Assembly: GCA_021797555.1 (NCBI GenBank)
Contig: JAJZZM010000001.1
Coordinates: 104,874 to 168,873, forward strand
Direction: 5' to 3'
DNA: 64,000 nt
Source of the DNA: Thermoplasmata archaeon
GTDB lineage: Archaea; Thermoplasmatota; Thermoplasmata; Thermoplasmatales; Thermoplasmataceae
Positions 8,129 to 17,143 of the stretch are shown piece after piece. Every line of letters starts with the position of its first letter. Position 1 is the first letter of the stretch. The translations under genes were made by a program, and so were the position numbers. The notes under the pieces were generated by a model. That model did no database searches. It was given only the letters and a program-made list of their open reading frames with translations, and was not told the DNA's origin.

Positions 8129-9304
8129 TTAAGCCCTCTCAATAAGCATTGAATAGCCCTGGCCGCCGCCGACACATAATGTTGCTATTCCAAGGTCCTT
8201 CTTCCTGTCATTTAATGTTCTTGCCAATGTGCCTGCCAGCCTTGCCCCGGTGGCGCCTAAGGGATGGCCTATAGATATGCCGCCGCCGTGTATGTTGACC
8301 CTGTCCAGATCCAAATTAAACGCCTTGACCGCATTTAAAACAACAACTGCAAATGCCTCATTGATTTCCCAGTAATCTATATCGCCTGCCTTTAAATTAT
8401 TTCTCTCCAATACCTTTTCTGTAGCCGGCACAGGCCCTTCGCCCATTATTGTTGGATCAACGCCTGCAGCGGCAAAGTCAACGATTTTTGCCATTGGCTT
8501 TAAACCATATTCCCTTACTTTGGAACCGGACATTAACATTACCAGTGAAGCGCCATCATTTAATGATGATGAATTGCCCGCTGTTATTATCCCGTCCTCC
8601 TTAAATGCGGGCTTCAATGACTCTATCTGCTCCAGTGAAACATTTCTCCTTATTCCCAGATCAGATTCTATTGTATTCCCATTTACAGTAACAGGCATGA
8701 TTTCGTCTTTCATAAAGCCATCATCGTATGCCTTTGCTGCCCTGATATGCGAATTATATGAATATTTATCCATCTCATCCCTTGTTATGTGCTTTAATGC
8801 TGCCAGTTTTTCTGCGGTTAACCCCATATTGTATGATAAATTCATATTATATTTTGAATATTTCGGATTTACTATTAATTCCATATCCGGCTTTATATAA
8901 GGGTCATCTATCCCTAATGGAACGTGGGTCATATGCTCCATGCCACCTGCAAGGATTATCCCAGCCTTATTTAGCATAATTTCCATTGAACCTATTGAAA
9001 TTGCATTCAGTGATGATGAGCATGCACGGTCCATGGACATTGCAGGCACACTCACGGGAAGCTCTGCCATAAGGGCAGGGTGCTTGCCGCCATATGTCCA
9101 GTTTTCTCCTGCCTGAAGGGCGCATCCTGTAATGACATCGTCTATTTCCGATGGATTTATTTCAGTATCCTTAACCGATTTCCTTATCAAATCTGATAAC
9201 AATTTATCCATCCTCAAATCATTGTATGCATCCTTCTCCGGGTCCCTGGGCCTTGCCCTTGAAAATGGAACCCTCTTATAATATACTATATATGTTTCTT
9301 CCAT
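8129..9304 (-). CDS. Thiolase (acetyl-CoA acetyltransferase/3-ketoacyl-CoA thiolase)
   Basis: Cleaves 3-ketoacyl-CoA with CoA, or condenses two acetyl-CoA. Full-length family member of about 391 residues with the nucleophile Cys in DRACSSSLNAI, the GGISIGHPLGATGARL histidine motif and the second Cys in CVGGGQGYSMLIE. A GTG at 9313 is possible, but ATG at 9304 is preceded by AGGTGATT at a good distance and is preferred. One base separates it from the ligase stop upstream, the same spacing as to the next gene. The operon context points to beta-oxidation rather than isoprenoid synthesis. Confidence 0.92.
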   Translation of the reverse strand: MEETYIVYYKRVPFSRARPRDPEKDAYNDLRMDKLLSDLIRKSVKDTEINPSEIDDVITGCALQAGENWTYGGKHPALMAELPVSVPAMSMDRACSSSLNAISIGSMEIMLNKAGIILAGGMEHMTHVPLGIDDPYIKPDMELIVNPKYSKYNMNLSYNMGLTAEKLAALKHITRDEMDKYSYNSHIRAAKAYDDGFMKDEIMPVTVNGNTIESDLGIRRNVSLEQIESLKPAFKEDGIITAGNSSSLNDGASLVMLMSGSKVREYGLKPMAKIVDFAAAGVDPTIMGEGPVPATEKVLERNNLKAGDIDYWEINEAFAVVVLNAVKAFNLDLDRVNIHGGGISIGHPLGATGARLAGTLARTLNDRKKDLGIATLCVGGGQGYSMLIERA

Positions 9305-9305
9305 T

Positions 9306-10892
9306 TTAATCACCTAATCTTTCTTTCAATACTTTTTTATCTATTTTACCTGTCCCTGTTTTCTCAAATTCATTAACATGTTTATACTCATCAGGAAGCC
9401 AGAACTTTGCTATCCTGCCGGTATCAACGTATTCATCCATTTTCTTCCTTATATCTTCTTCCCTGGCTTTTCCCTTTATGAATGCCACGGGCCTTTCTCC
9501 CCATTTTTCATCCTTTCTGGCAACAACAGCAACTTCCTCAACACCGTCAACTGTGCTTAATAAATCCTCTAAAACCATTGATGGTATGAATTCGCCGCCC
9601 GATTTAATTGCATCGTTTTCCCTGTCAACAATTTTTATATAATTGTACTTATCCATTGTTGCCAGGTCGCCGGTGTGCAACCAGCCGTCCCTCCATAATT
9701 TTTTAGTTTTTTCAGGGTCTTTTATATAGCCTTCCGTTAGCCATGGCGCCCTTACAATAATTTCTCCTATCTCAGTATCATCCTTTTTTACGTCATGGTT
9801 ATCCCTGACAACCCTTAAATTAACCATGGGTATTGTTATTCCGGTTTTTCTTTTGTATATCCTTTTTGCCATGTCATCCATTTTCATTACATAATTATTA
9901 TATGTGGCCAGTGTTAGTATAGGCCCGGTTTCAGACATGCCATATCCTGTTACCAGGGATAAACCCAATGATTCTGCCCTATCTGCAAGGCCCGCATTTA
10001 AGGCCGCACCGCCTATGGTTGCCCTTAATTTCAATTTGCCCAGAATTTCCGGGCCGTTTTTATCCGATAATAACATATATAATATTGACGGCACCATGGC
10101 GGAAATGGTAACTTTTTCTTCCTCCATGGTTTTTAGTATATTCGGCCAGTCATATTTCCCGGGCAATACATATCGCATGCCCTTCATTATTGAAAAATAT
10201 GGTATGCCCCATGCGTGTACATGAAACATTGGAACCAGAGGCATCATGGTATCAGTCCTCTTTAAATTTATAGGTTCATCGGATAATGCCGATGATGATG
10301 CCAAAGCATGCAATACAAGCTGCCTGTGGGAATAGTATACACCCTTGGGCAAACCGGTTGTGCCCGATGTGTAGAATAACGTTGCCATTGCATTTTCGTC
10401 AGGTTTTTCTATTTCATAATCGGCATTGCCAAACATGTTATGTGTATAATAAACATTGCTTAATCCATAGTCATTATCCTCATCCATATCTTCTGAATAT
10501 ATAATAAATCCCTTTATAAATGAAAACATGTCCTTATATTTTGCAATCAGCGGCATAAATACGGAATTTACTATTATGTATTTATCCTCCGAGTTCTCTA
10601 TTGTATAATATAATACTTCTGGAGGGTATCTTATATTTACCATATGCATTGTTGCACCGATCATCGGGATTGAATAATAGCAGTACATATAATTTATTGT
10701 GTCGTAATCAAGTATTGCTATTCTATCACCTTTTTTTACACCTATTTTTAAAAGATTTTTTGCAAAATTATTGGCATTTTTATAAAACTCATCATAGCTA
10801 ATGCTTTTATTATTATATACAATCTGCTGGTCCCCGTTAAATTTCACAGCACTTTCCAGCAGGTTGTTTATTGTAAGGTCATAATTCGTCAT
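9306..10892 (-). CDS. Acyl-CoA synthetase (AMP-forming, fatty-acid CoA ligase)
   Basis: Activates a fatty or related acid to its CoA thioester using ATP. 528 residues with the adenylate-forming motifs in order: LFYTSGTTGLPKGV, GYGMSETGP, DGWLHTGDLATMD and the C-terminal GTGKIDKKVLKERLG, whose Lys is the usual catalytic residue of the adenylation step. First gene of the minus-strand operon; its ATG at 10892 lies about 26 bp after TTTATAAG (10913-10920), so it is probably leaderless. Medium- or long-chain substrates are likely by operon context. Exact specificity unknown. Confidence 0.9.
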   Translation of the reverse strand: MTNYDLTINNLLESAVKFNGDQQIVYNNKSISYDEFYKNANNFAKNLLKIGVKKGDRIAILDYDTINYMYCYYSIPMIGATMHMVNIRYPPEVLYYTIENSEDKYIIVNSVFMPLIAKYKDMFSFIKGFIIYSEDMDEDNDYGLSNVYYTHNMFGNADYEIEKPDENAMATLFYTSGTTGLPKGVYYSHRQLVLHALASSSALSDEPINLKRTDTMMPLVPMFHVHAWGIPYFSIMKGMRYVLPGKYDWPNILKTMEEEKVTISAMVPSILYMLLSDKNGPEILGKLKLRATIGGAALNAGLADRAESLGLSLVTGYGMSETGPILTLATYNNYVMKMDDMAKRIYKRKTGITIPMVNLRVVRDNHDVKKDDTEIGEIIVRAPWLTEGYIKDPEKTKKLWRDGWLHTGDLATMDKYNYIKIVDRENDAIKSGGEFIPSMVLEDLLSTVDGVEEVAVVARKDEKWGERPVAFIKGKAREEDIRKKMDEYVDTGRIAKFWLPDEYKHVNEFEKTGTGKIDKKVLKERLGD

Positions 10893-11009
10893 ACTATTGG
10901 ATATTGATTTAACTTATAAAACTTATTATCCGTACGTATGATAGGCAAAAGTACCATTTTTATAGCCATAACTTCCATATCAAAAAGAATTTAAAGACCT
11001 AAAATATAC
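10893..11009. promoter_or_regulatory. Divergent promoter of the fatty-acid oxidation genes
   Basis: 117 bp between the ligase operon and the hydratase/dehydrogenase fusion gene. A minus-strand TATA box (TTTATAAG, 10913-10920) fits a leaderless start at 10892. In the middle (about 10934-10955) a stretch begins with GTAC and ends with GTAC, a possible operator for a regulator shared by both directions. The operator idea is a guess from position and symmetry. Confidence 0.45.
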
Positions 11010-12935
11010 ATGAGCATGATTAAAAACGTTACCATAGTAGGGGCCGGTGTAATGGGGCACGGAATAGCCGAAGTTTTTGCATTGAACGGCTTTAATGTAA
11101 ACCTGGAAGATTTTTATCCCGAAGTAATAGAAAAAGCAAAGAAGGGAATAAATGAGAGTTTAAATAAATTAATAGCATCAAAAAAAATTGATGAAAATAA
11201 GAAAAATGAAGTATTGAAAAATATAAATTATTTTAATAATATCAGGGATGCAGTAAAGAATGCGGACCTAACGGTAGAGGTTGTGCCCGAAATATATGAA
11301 ATAAAGGTAAAAGTTTTAAAGGAAATATCTGAAAACACAGACAATATAATAGCATCCAACACCTCAAACATAAGAATAACGGAAATGGCATCGGAAATAT
11401 TGAAGCCTGAAAGGTTAATAGGAATGCACTTTTTTAATCCTCCGGTTCTGATGAAGCTTGTTGAGGTAATAAAGGGGGATAAAACTTTGAACAAATATGT
11501 GGATGAAATATATGACCTTGCAGTAAAATTAGGCAAAAAACCCATAAAAGTTTTAAAGGACGAAGCTGGATTCGTTGTTAACAGGATATCTGCACCGGAA
11601 TCACTGTTATTATGCATAGCATACCAGAAAAAGGTGGCAAAGCCGGAAGAGATAGATAAATATTTCAAATCACAGGGATTGCCTATGGGGCCATACCAGT
11701 TATTCGATTACGTTGGAATAGATACAGTGGTTGATTCATTAAAATATTACGCAAAGGAATTATCCCCGGACTATGGAAAATGCAATGCCCTTGATTCATT
11801 TATTAAATCAAAGGAGCTTGGCATGAAAACAGGTTCTGGAATATATAAATGGGAAAATGGAAAGGCCATAATTCCGGAGGCTAATGAAAGCGACAAAATA
11901 AGCTTAATGGATGCGCTTTATTTGGAAGTCAATGAGGCTACAAAATTGCTCGAGGACGGTGTTGCATCGCCAGAGGATATTGAAACCGGGGTTAAATATG
12001 GATTAAACAGGCCATTTGGGCCTATTACGGTTGCAAATGGGTTAAGCAATGATGAAATTCTTGAAACATTAAATAAATTATATGACGAGTATAAAATTGA
12101 TGTATTTCTGCCGTCAAAAACGATAAAAGATCATAAATTGAGGGAAATATTAAATAAAAAGCCTGAAGTTAAAGAACAAAAAAGCGATTTGATAAAATAC
12201 GAGGTTAATGGCAAAGTAGGAATAATAACACTGAATAATGGGAAAAACAATTTAATGAGCATGGAACTTTTAACAGAAATAGAGAAACAGTTAAACATTA
12301 TAGAGAATGATAATGATGTACATGTTATAATTATAAAGGGAAATGAAAAAGCATTTTCTGCCGGAGCTGATTTATCACAGTTTGTCAGCAACCCTTATAA
12401 CTTCATGAAAATATCAAAGCGCGGGGAAGATATATTTGATAGAATAACGAGGATTAATAAAATTTTCATAGCAGAGTTAAAAGGCTACGTTCTTGGCGGT
12501 GGCTTTGAACTTGCACTGGCATGCGATATACGTGTATCCGATAAAAATATAACAATAGGATTCCCTGAAACCAGCCTGGGATTAATACCCGGATATGGTG
12601 GAAGCCAGAGATTGCCAAATTTAATAGGTGCATCAAGGGCGATGGACTTGATATTAACCGCCGATAGGATTAATGGTGAAAAAGCCCATGAATATGGAAT
12701 AGTAACAAGGCTATTTGATAATATTGATGAGGAAACTTTAAAATTTGCCACAGATTTATCAGAAAAAATATCGCCGGCCTCTGCCTATGTTGCAAAGAGA
12801 TTAATATATAATACTTCGAAAATAAACTTCGATGAGGAATCGTTATCAATGGGCATGCTATATGCAGGTAATGATTTAAAGGAAGGAGTAAAGGCTTTTC
12901 TTGAAAAAAGAAAACCGGATTATAAAGGGAATTAA
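11010..12935 (+). CDS. 3-hydroxyacyl-CoA dehydrogenase/enoyl-CoA hydratase fusion
   Basis: Bifunctional enzyme for hydration of enoyl-CoA and NAD-dependent oxidation of the 3-hydroxyacyl-CoA. Of 641 residues, 1-285 form the dehydrogenase with Rossmann motif GAGVMGHGIAE (9-19) and catalytic-region HFFNPPVLMKLVEV. After a second dehydrogenase C-terminal domain, the hydratase runs from about 395 to the end with AFSAGADLS, the Glu-bearing GGGFELALACDIR and FPETSLGLIPGYGG. The domain order (dehydrogenase first) is the archaeal-type arrangement, opposite to bacterial FadB. It is divergent from the ligase-thiolase-dehydrogenase operon and completes the beta-oxidation set. Confidence 0.93.
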   Translation: MSMIKNVTIVGAGVMGHGIAEVFALNGFNVNLEDFYPEVIEKAKKGINESLNKLIASKKIDENKKNEVLKNINYFNNIRDAVKNADLTVEVVPEIYEIKVKVLKEISENTDNIIASNTSNIRITEMASEILKPERLIGMHFFNPPVLMKLVEVIKGDKTLNKYVDEIYDLAVKLGKKPIKVLKDEAGFVVNRISAPESLLLCIAYQKKVAKPEEIDKYFKSQGLPMGPYQLFDYVGIDTVVDSLKYYAKELSPDYGKCNALDSFIKSKELGMKTGSGIYKWENGKAIIPEANESDKISLMDALYLEVNEATKLLEDGVASPEDIETGVKYGLNRPFGPITVANGLSNDEILETLNKLYDEYKIDVFLPSKTIKDHKLREILNKKPEVKEQKSDLIKYEVNGKVGIITLNNGKNNLMSMELLTEIEKQLNIIENDNDVHVIIIKGNEKAFSAGADLSQFVSNPYNFMKISKRGEDIFDRITRINKIFIAELKGYVLGGGFELALACDIRVSDKNITIGFPETSLGLIPGYGGSQRLPNLIGASRAMDLILTADRINGEKAHEYGIVTRLFDNIDEETLKFATDLSEKISPASAYVAKRLIYNTSKINFDEESLSMGMLYAGNDLKEGVKAFLEKRKPDYKGN

Positions 12936-13081
12936 AAATAATTTTATTTTATTATATAAATAATTCATTAATAAACAGTTTTTCAATGAAATATTTAATA
13001 TATGAAATATGGCAATTCTGTTAACAAAACTATGCGATATATATTCCAGGCATATATTATAAAATTATAAAAAATTGAACC

Positions 13082-13690
13082 TTAAAGCCATTTTATATTC
13101 TTCATTATTTGTATAATTTCTTTAATATTCTCTATTTCATAATCCTTGTGGTCTGATTCCTTTTTATTCCCATGTGTGACCAGGACGGAAATGCAGTGCA
13201 AATTTTTGGCAGGAATTAAATCATTGTCTATATCACCAACAACCACGGTATCCTCAGGTTCTATTCCCATTAGATTTATGGCCTTTAAATATGGTTCCGT
13301 GCTGGGCTTCCCATTTTTGACATCATCCATTGTAATTATGGCATCAACGCTTAAATTGAGTTTATCTATTAATTTCCTTCTGGATGATGTTACAACTGCT
13401 ATTTTTATATTATTGGATTTTAAAATGCTAAATGTGTCTTCAACATCACTAAAAAATCTTACATTGCCTATATTTTCATAAAAATATTTTTCCTCACGCA
13501 TCTCAATTTCGGGATTGACCGCATTCATTTTTTTTATTAGCATTGAGCCGGGATAACCGATCATCAGCTTGATTACCTCTGGGTCTGAATCAATATTATA
13601 ATCCTTGAATGCCCTTTTCCATGCCTCTACCCGATAATCTATTGAATTCCATATTGTTCCATCAAGATCAAATATTATTCCTTTTACCAT
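13082..13690 (-). CDS. HAD-superfamily phosphatase (phosphoglycolate phosphatase-like)
   Basis: Haloacid-dehalogenase hydrolase, probably a small-molecule phosphatase. About 202 residues from ATG at 13690. Motif I is FDLDGTIWN right after the start, motif II is AVVTSSRR, motif III is the Lys in NGKPSTEPY, and motif IV is VVVGDIDNDL. An alpha-helical cap lies between motifs I and II. A longer frame starts at 13708, but GAGGTGG upstream of 13690 acts as the ribosome-binding site, and 13690 gives the canonical short N-terminus. Substrate unknown. It follows a 66-codon ORF by 14 bp and may be co-transcribed with it. Confidence 0.85.
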   Translation of the reverse strand: MVKGIIFDLDGTIWNSIDYRVEAWKRAFKDYNIDSDPEVIKLMIGYPGSMLIKKMNAVNPEIEMREEKYFYENIGNVRFFSDVEDTFSILKSNNIKIAVVTSSRRKLIDKLNLSVDAIITMDDVKNGKPSTEPYLKAINLMGIEPEDTVVVGDIDNDLIPAKNLHCISVLVTHGNKKESDHKDYEIENIKEIIQIMKNIKWL

Positions 13691-13704
13691 AAATGTGAGC
13701 CACC

Positions 13705-13905
13705 TCATGCCAATGCATAGAGTCTTCCTGATTCATGGACTATACTTGCCTTTACATGCGGACTTATATTTCCTTCCAGGGTATTGGCATTCATCTCCAC
13801 AGGCGTAAATTCCCTTAAGCACCCCACAGGTATTATTATAAGGGTTGAAGCGTTATTTTTAAGTGCTTCTATTATTCCCCCTGTTAAATGCAATATAAAA
13901 TACAA
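13705..13905 (-). CDS. Small hypothetical protein upstream of HAD phosphatase
   Basis: A 66-codon frame from TTG at 13905 to TGA at 13705; I do not recognise it. The translation has a hydrophobic beta-like stretch (TLIIIPVG) and polar ends. AGGGGG lies inside the frame near its start, so a shorter product is possible. The phosphatase ribosome-binding site overlaps its last codons. It could be a real upstream cistron, or the remnant of a longer gene truncated at the border of the island that begins here. Confidence 0.35.
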   Translation of the reverse strand: MYFILHLTGGIIEALKNNASTLIIIPVGCLREFTPVEMNANTLEGNISPHVKASIVHESGRLYALA

Positions 13906-13928
13906 TTATATAAATATTATTTATTACT

Positions 13929-14033
13929 TTATTTCCAGAAATTCATCCACATCACAGGTTCAGTGGCTTTCTTTTTGGTATGTTGATTTGTAAATTTAAC
14001 CCTTGTTATTACTACATCACCTGGATCAGGCAC
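13929..14033 (-). pseudogene. Truncated PemK/MazF-like toxin remnant
   Basis: A 34-codon frame from GTG at 14033 to TAA at 13929. Its start overlaps the upstream antitoxin stop by 8 bp, the usual coupling of a toxin-antitoxin pair. The translated beginning PDPGDVVITRVKFTNQ matches the N-terminal beta-strand of PemK/MazF-like toxins (P-x-x-GDVV-x-x-x-F-x-F-T). Family toxins are about 100-120 residues, so this copy has lost roughly two thirds and should be inactive. A related stretch recurs at 19000-19065. Confidence 0.6.
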
Positions 14034-14250
14034 GTTCCCACCCTGAGTAATCACCTTCCTCCCAGAGCTTTTTCATCCTCTCCTTCTGAGCTTTTTGTAG
14101 GAATATTCCCAACTCCTTTGCTTCTTCTGCATTTTTTATGAGATTAAGAATGGTTTCACTATAAGTCTCCCGAGGATATCTCTTAATTTTTTTAAGTTCG
14201 TTTAAAACCGATCTTTCAATCCGAATTGTTGTGATTTCCGATTTTATCAC
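14026..14250 (-). CDS. Ribbon-helix-helix-like antitoxin
   Basis: 74 residues. The beginning TTIRIERSVLNELKKIKRYPRETYSETI fits archaeal ribbon-helix-helix antitoxins with the K-R-x-x-RETY element (DUF7557-like). The charged C-terminal half would wrap the toxin. The start is GTG at 14250. Its partner downstream is a truncated PemK/MazF-like frame, so the antitoxin has probably outlived its toxin. Family role: binds its operator and neutralises the toxin. Confidence 0.7.
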   Translation of the reverse strand: MIKSEITTIRIERSVLNELKKIKRYPRETYSETILNLIKNAEEAKELGIFLQKAQKERMKKLWEEGDYSGWERA

Positions 14251-14609
14251 TATTAATCATCTATATTTGGCATATAACTATTTATATTTTAATACATAGG
14301 ATACTATATAATATTTTTGAATCCAGATTTTTATGCTATCAACAAATAAGATGATTCGCTTCTAACTTTTATCAGCAATCTATTGAATTTATTTCAAACT
14401 TATATAGAAAATAATACATTCCCTGTGATGCTGTTACTAATAATAAGTTCATTTATAGTTAGAATGTTTAAGTAGAGATTTCATTAAAGTTTTAAGCTAA
14501 TACCAAGTGAATGCAAAGATTCCCTATATAATGATTCTCTCTTTGTAGTTTATTTTAGATTACATATAGTAATACATAATTTTAATATAGATATAAAATA
14601 TTATGTAGT
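14251..14609. other. Intergenic region between two divergent toxin-antitoxin loci
   Basis: 359 bp of AT-rich DNA between two divergent antitoxin genes. I see a TATA-like box (about 14585-14592) for the VapB gene at 14610, at leaderless distance, and nothing else: no frame with a recognisable product and no clear repeat. Confidence 0.5.
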
Positions 14610-14837
14610 ATGAAAATGTATACCACGGTATCCGCAAAGATCTCAGAGGAGGAAAGGGAAGAATTAAAGAAATTAGGATTAAATCCAACAGAAATTATCA
14701 GAAAGGCAATAAGGGATGAAATAAGAAAAGCGCATAATAAAGCCTTAATAGAGAAAATGAAGAGTGTAATGCCAGTTATATCAAAATTGAATATGGATGA
14801 AATAGTTTCAGACATCAGGGAGGATAGGGAAAGATGA
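14610..14837 (+). CDS. vapB: VapB-type antitoxin
   Basis: 75 residues; YTTVSAKISEEEREELKKLGLNPTEIIRKAIRDEI is a ribbon-helix-helix-like DNA-binding domain, followed by a charged helix and SDIREDRER, a typical VapB tail that blocks the PIN active site. It overlaps the PIN gene by 4 bp (ATGA). A TATA box about 25 bp upstream suggests a leaderless transcript. Role: represses its own operon and neutralises the adjacent VapC. Confidence 0.85.
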   Translation: MKMYTTVSAKISEEEREELKKLGLNPTEIIRKAIRDEIRKAHNKALIEKMKSVMPVISKLNMDEIVSDIREDRER

Positions 14838-15217
14838 ATCTGCTTGATGCCTCCGCAATTTTTAACCTATTTCAGAGAGGCAAGTATAATGAACTTATTG
14901 CCGGGGCAACGAATCAGCTCGCCAGATACGAGATAGGTAATGTTCTGTGGAAAAGCTATAAAATTCGAAATGAAATTTCCAAGAAAGAGGCAATGGAATT
15001 GGGTAATGTTATATTTGAATTAATTGATTCGATGGAGCAGATAAAGCCATCACCAGATTCTGTACTTAAACTCTCAATAGAGGATGGAATTACATTTTAT
15101 GATTCATCCTATCTCGTATCTGCTATTGAATCAGGTTATGATTTTGTTACCGATGATTTAAAACTGTACAGGATTGCAAGCCCTAAAGTGATTACACGAA
15201 AGAGCCTGGATTTATAA
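14834..15217 (+). CDS. vapC: VapC-type PIN-domain toxin
   Basis: PIN-domain ribonuclease toxin, 127 residues. The acidic residues expected for the metal site are present: Asp in LLDASAIFNL at the start, Glu in ARYEIGNVLW, Asp in TFYDSSYLVSA and Asp in DFVTDDLKLYR. It overlaps the antitoxin by 4 bp, so the pair should be translated together. The frame is intact and probably functional. Characterised VapC toxins cut tRNA or rRNA; the target here is unknown. Confidence 0.88.
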   Translation: MNLLDASAIFNLFQRGKYNELIAGATNQLARYEIGNVLWKSYKIRNEISKKEAMELGNVIFELIDSMEQIKPSPDSVLKLSIEDGITFYDSSYLVSAIESGYDFVTDDLKLYRIASPKVITRKSLDL

Positions 15218-15428
15218 TTAACCGATTATTCGCTATCATTGTAATTAACTACTTAATCCCAGAGCAGAGAAACTTTATAATCTATATACTAACTTGCCTT
15301 AATAAATATATTATATTTTGTATTTAATATAATGTGTTCATATTTATCTATAAAGGCTTAAATTATCTAATATTAGCATGTATTTAATAAGAGCCTTGTT
15401 TATTGAGCACTTTATTACTGATTTGTGA

Positions 15429-15884
15429 TTATCCAAAATAAATAGAATTTAATCCGGAGGAGAGTGCTACTTTATGAAGTTTTTCATCTCCAGTATAAAA
15501 CTCGTTACAACCAACTTTAATAGCACTTGTAATCTGTAATGCATCAGCAGCATACATATGGTGCTTAATTACAACATCCCAGCTGCTTTCCATTAAACTT
15601 TCCGATAAGATGATTATCCTTATTCTGCCTATCTTCCTGAGCCGGGAAGTCTCGTTGGAGAATATCCCCATAATTTCATCCAACTGTTCCTCTGTAATTC
15701 TTTTTTGCCTGTGTGCCCTGTCAAATACTCCAAGTACTTCTCCGATATTCCAAATATTAAATGAAAGCAGAACATTCCCTAAATATGCTTCGTGGTATTG
15801 TTCACGAATAACTTCCGAACCGGTTTCATACACATATCTCTTTATTATTGCACTGCTATCAAGATATACGATTTTTTCTGTCAT
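15429..15884 (-). CDS. vapC: VapC-type PIN-domain toxin (second module)
   Basis: 151-residue PIN-domain ribonuclease, convergent with the other vapC. The acidic motif residues are present: VYLDSSAIIKRY, then WNIGEVLGVFD, then MYAADALQITSAI and EFYTGDEKLHKVA. The start at 15884 overlaps the antitoxin frame by 26 bp, a longer overlap than usual but with a good ATG. It is unlike the first VapC in sequence, so it was probably acquired independently. Confidence 0.86.
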   Translation of the reverse strand: MTEKIVYLDSSAIIKRYVYETGSEVIREQYHEAYLGNVLLSFNIWNIGEVLGVFDRAHRQKRITEEQLDEIMGIFSNETSRLRKIGRIRIIILSESLMESSWDVVIKHHMYAADALQITSAIKVGCNEFYTGDEKLHKVALSSGLNSIYFG

Positions 15885-16119
15885 CCCTCATGCTCCTTAT
15901 CAGATCTGAAACGTTGCCCTTGGATTTAATTGGCTCAAAATCCAGATCAGCCTTGCTGTATTTTGAATATTTCATTAAGTATTCATCTAAATTTAAATAC
16001 AGCTCATTTTCTATGGTTTCTTTTAATACAGAACTTATGTCCATACCCCGTTGCAATGCAAGATTCTTGAGTTCCACCCAGATCTGTTTATCTATAGATA
16101 TGCTTGTTTTCACTTTCAT
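15859..16119 (-). CDS. vapB: VapB-type antitoxin (second module)
   Basis: 86 residues. The N-terminal TSISIDKQIWVELKNLALQRGMDISSVLKETIENEL is a ribbon-helix-helix domain. The C-terminal SDLIRSMRDDRKNRIS is the toxin-binding tail ending within the start of vapC. It should form a complex with the downstream PIN protein and autoregulate. Start ATG at 16119. Confidence 0.83.
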   Translation of the reverse strand: MKVKTSISIDKQIWVELKNLALQRGMDISSVLKETIENELYLNLDEYLMKYSKYSKADLDFEPIKSKGNVSDLIRSMRDDRKNRIS

Positions 16120-16320
16120 ATAATTTTAAATAGTATGATGGTATATAATTATTTACCTTTATACCGCAGTTATTTAGGTCTTTATCAAGAAAACATAATG
16201 CCATTTTATTGCAATGAGGTTAAATTTATAATAAATTTATGATTATGGTCATTATAATTTAAACAAACTATTATACAAGAAAAAAGGAACCAATACTGGA
16301 AACTAAATATAGACAAATAA

Positions 16321-16713
16321 TTAGCCTTTAGACTTTTTGTATGTGATTAATCCACCTTGAATAATCAATCTGACTATGCCAACTAAAATAAACAAAATAC
16401 CAATTCCTAGAGAACCGGACCATATAACATAACTAACCTTGAACCGGAATGATACCATCCCAAAAACAAACAATGTTATTCCTGAAACAAGACTCATAAT
16501 ACCTGTCCTGAAAAGATAGGGATAATTTCTAGTAATTATAAAAAGAACCGACATGCTAAAGAAAACAAGTGCAAAGACTATAGGTAAAATTAAAGGCAAT
16601 GCAGAAACAAAATTATCATTATACTTAAAGTAATGAGAAATTAAGATAGAAATGTAAAGAAGTATTATACCAATTACGTAGAAAATTATGGATTTATAAA
16701 TATTTCTATTCAC
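16321..16713 (-). CDS. Small four-helix membrane protein, unknown
   Basis: About 130 residues with four hydrophobic segments (roughly 8-28, 38-60, 70-90 and 95-118) and a basic C-terminus, giving a multi-pass inner-membrane protein. I do not recognise the family. GTG at 16722 opens the frame, but AGGTGA lies directly before the second GTG at 16713, which I prefer. It sits alone between a toxin-antitoxin module and a small zinc-binding protein, in a region rich in mobile-element relics. Confidence 0.6.
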   Translation of the reverse strand: MNRNIYKSIIFYVIGIILLYISILISHYFKYNDNFVSALPLILPIVFALVFFSMSVLFIITRNYPYLFRTGIMSLVSGITLFVFGMVSFRFKVSYVIWSGSLGIGILFILVGIVRLIIQGGLITYKKSKG

Positions 16714-16903
16714 TTTTTTCACCTTTCAAATTTTGCTTTTTTTGTGTATTTCGTTTATCTTAGCCCAGTTTGTTCTCATCTTTTCATCACTTTAATTTTC
16801 TGTTATGCTATATACCACTTGCCCCCTCCTGCAATTTCCAGCTCCTGACTGCTGATATGGCTTGAATAAATATTATTTTAACCACAAATAAGAATAAAAG
16901 ATT

Positions 16904-17143
16904 TTATGCATTGGTTCTTTTGTCCAGATATACCATCTTGGTTTTCAAAGGCTTACTTTGATCCAGTTCAGGATTATTACATTTACAATCTTTCCATTTG
17001 CACTCCAGAGTGATTACATGTCCTGCAGGCCAGTGCGGATACCCAAGAAGCTTACTCCGTGTGATGTGATGAAACAAATTTGAATTATATTTAACCACTT
17101 GATGTCCACAGTTTTTGCAGATACCGAATTCCAAAAGTTCCAT
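16904..17143 (-). CDS. Small zinc-ribbon-like protein, unknown
   Basis: 79 residues with paired metal-binding motifs: CKNCGHQVV at about 9-17, a HH pair near 26 and CKWKDCKC at about 50. This looks like a small zinc-binding fold. AAGGAG sits 9 bp ahead of ATG 17143, an unusually good ribosome-binding site for this genome. I do not recognise a specific family. It could be a cargo gene of the decayed element around it. Confidence 0.55.
   Translation of the reverse strand: MELLEFGICKNCGHQVVKYNSNLFHHITRSKLLGYPHWPAGHVITLECKWKDCKCNNPELDQSKPLKTKMVYLDKRTNA

Noticed and set aside
8128-8175. An extended N-terminus for the acyl-CoA dehydrogenase
   Set aside because: The extra residues are inside the thiolase coding end, and a ribosome-binding site sits before 8127.
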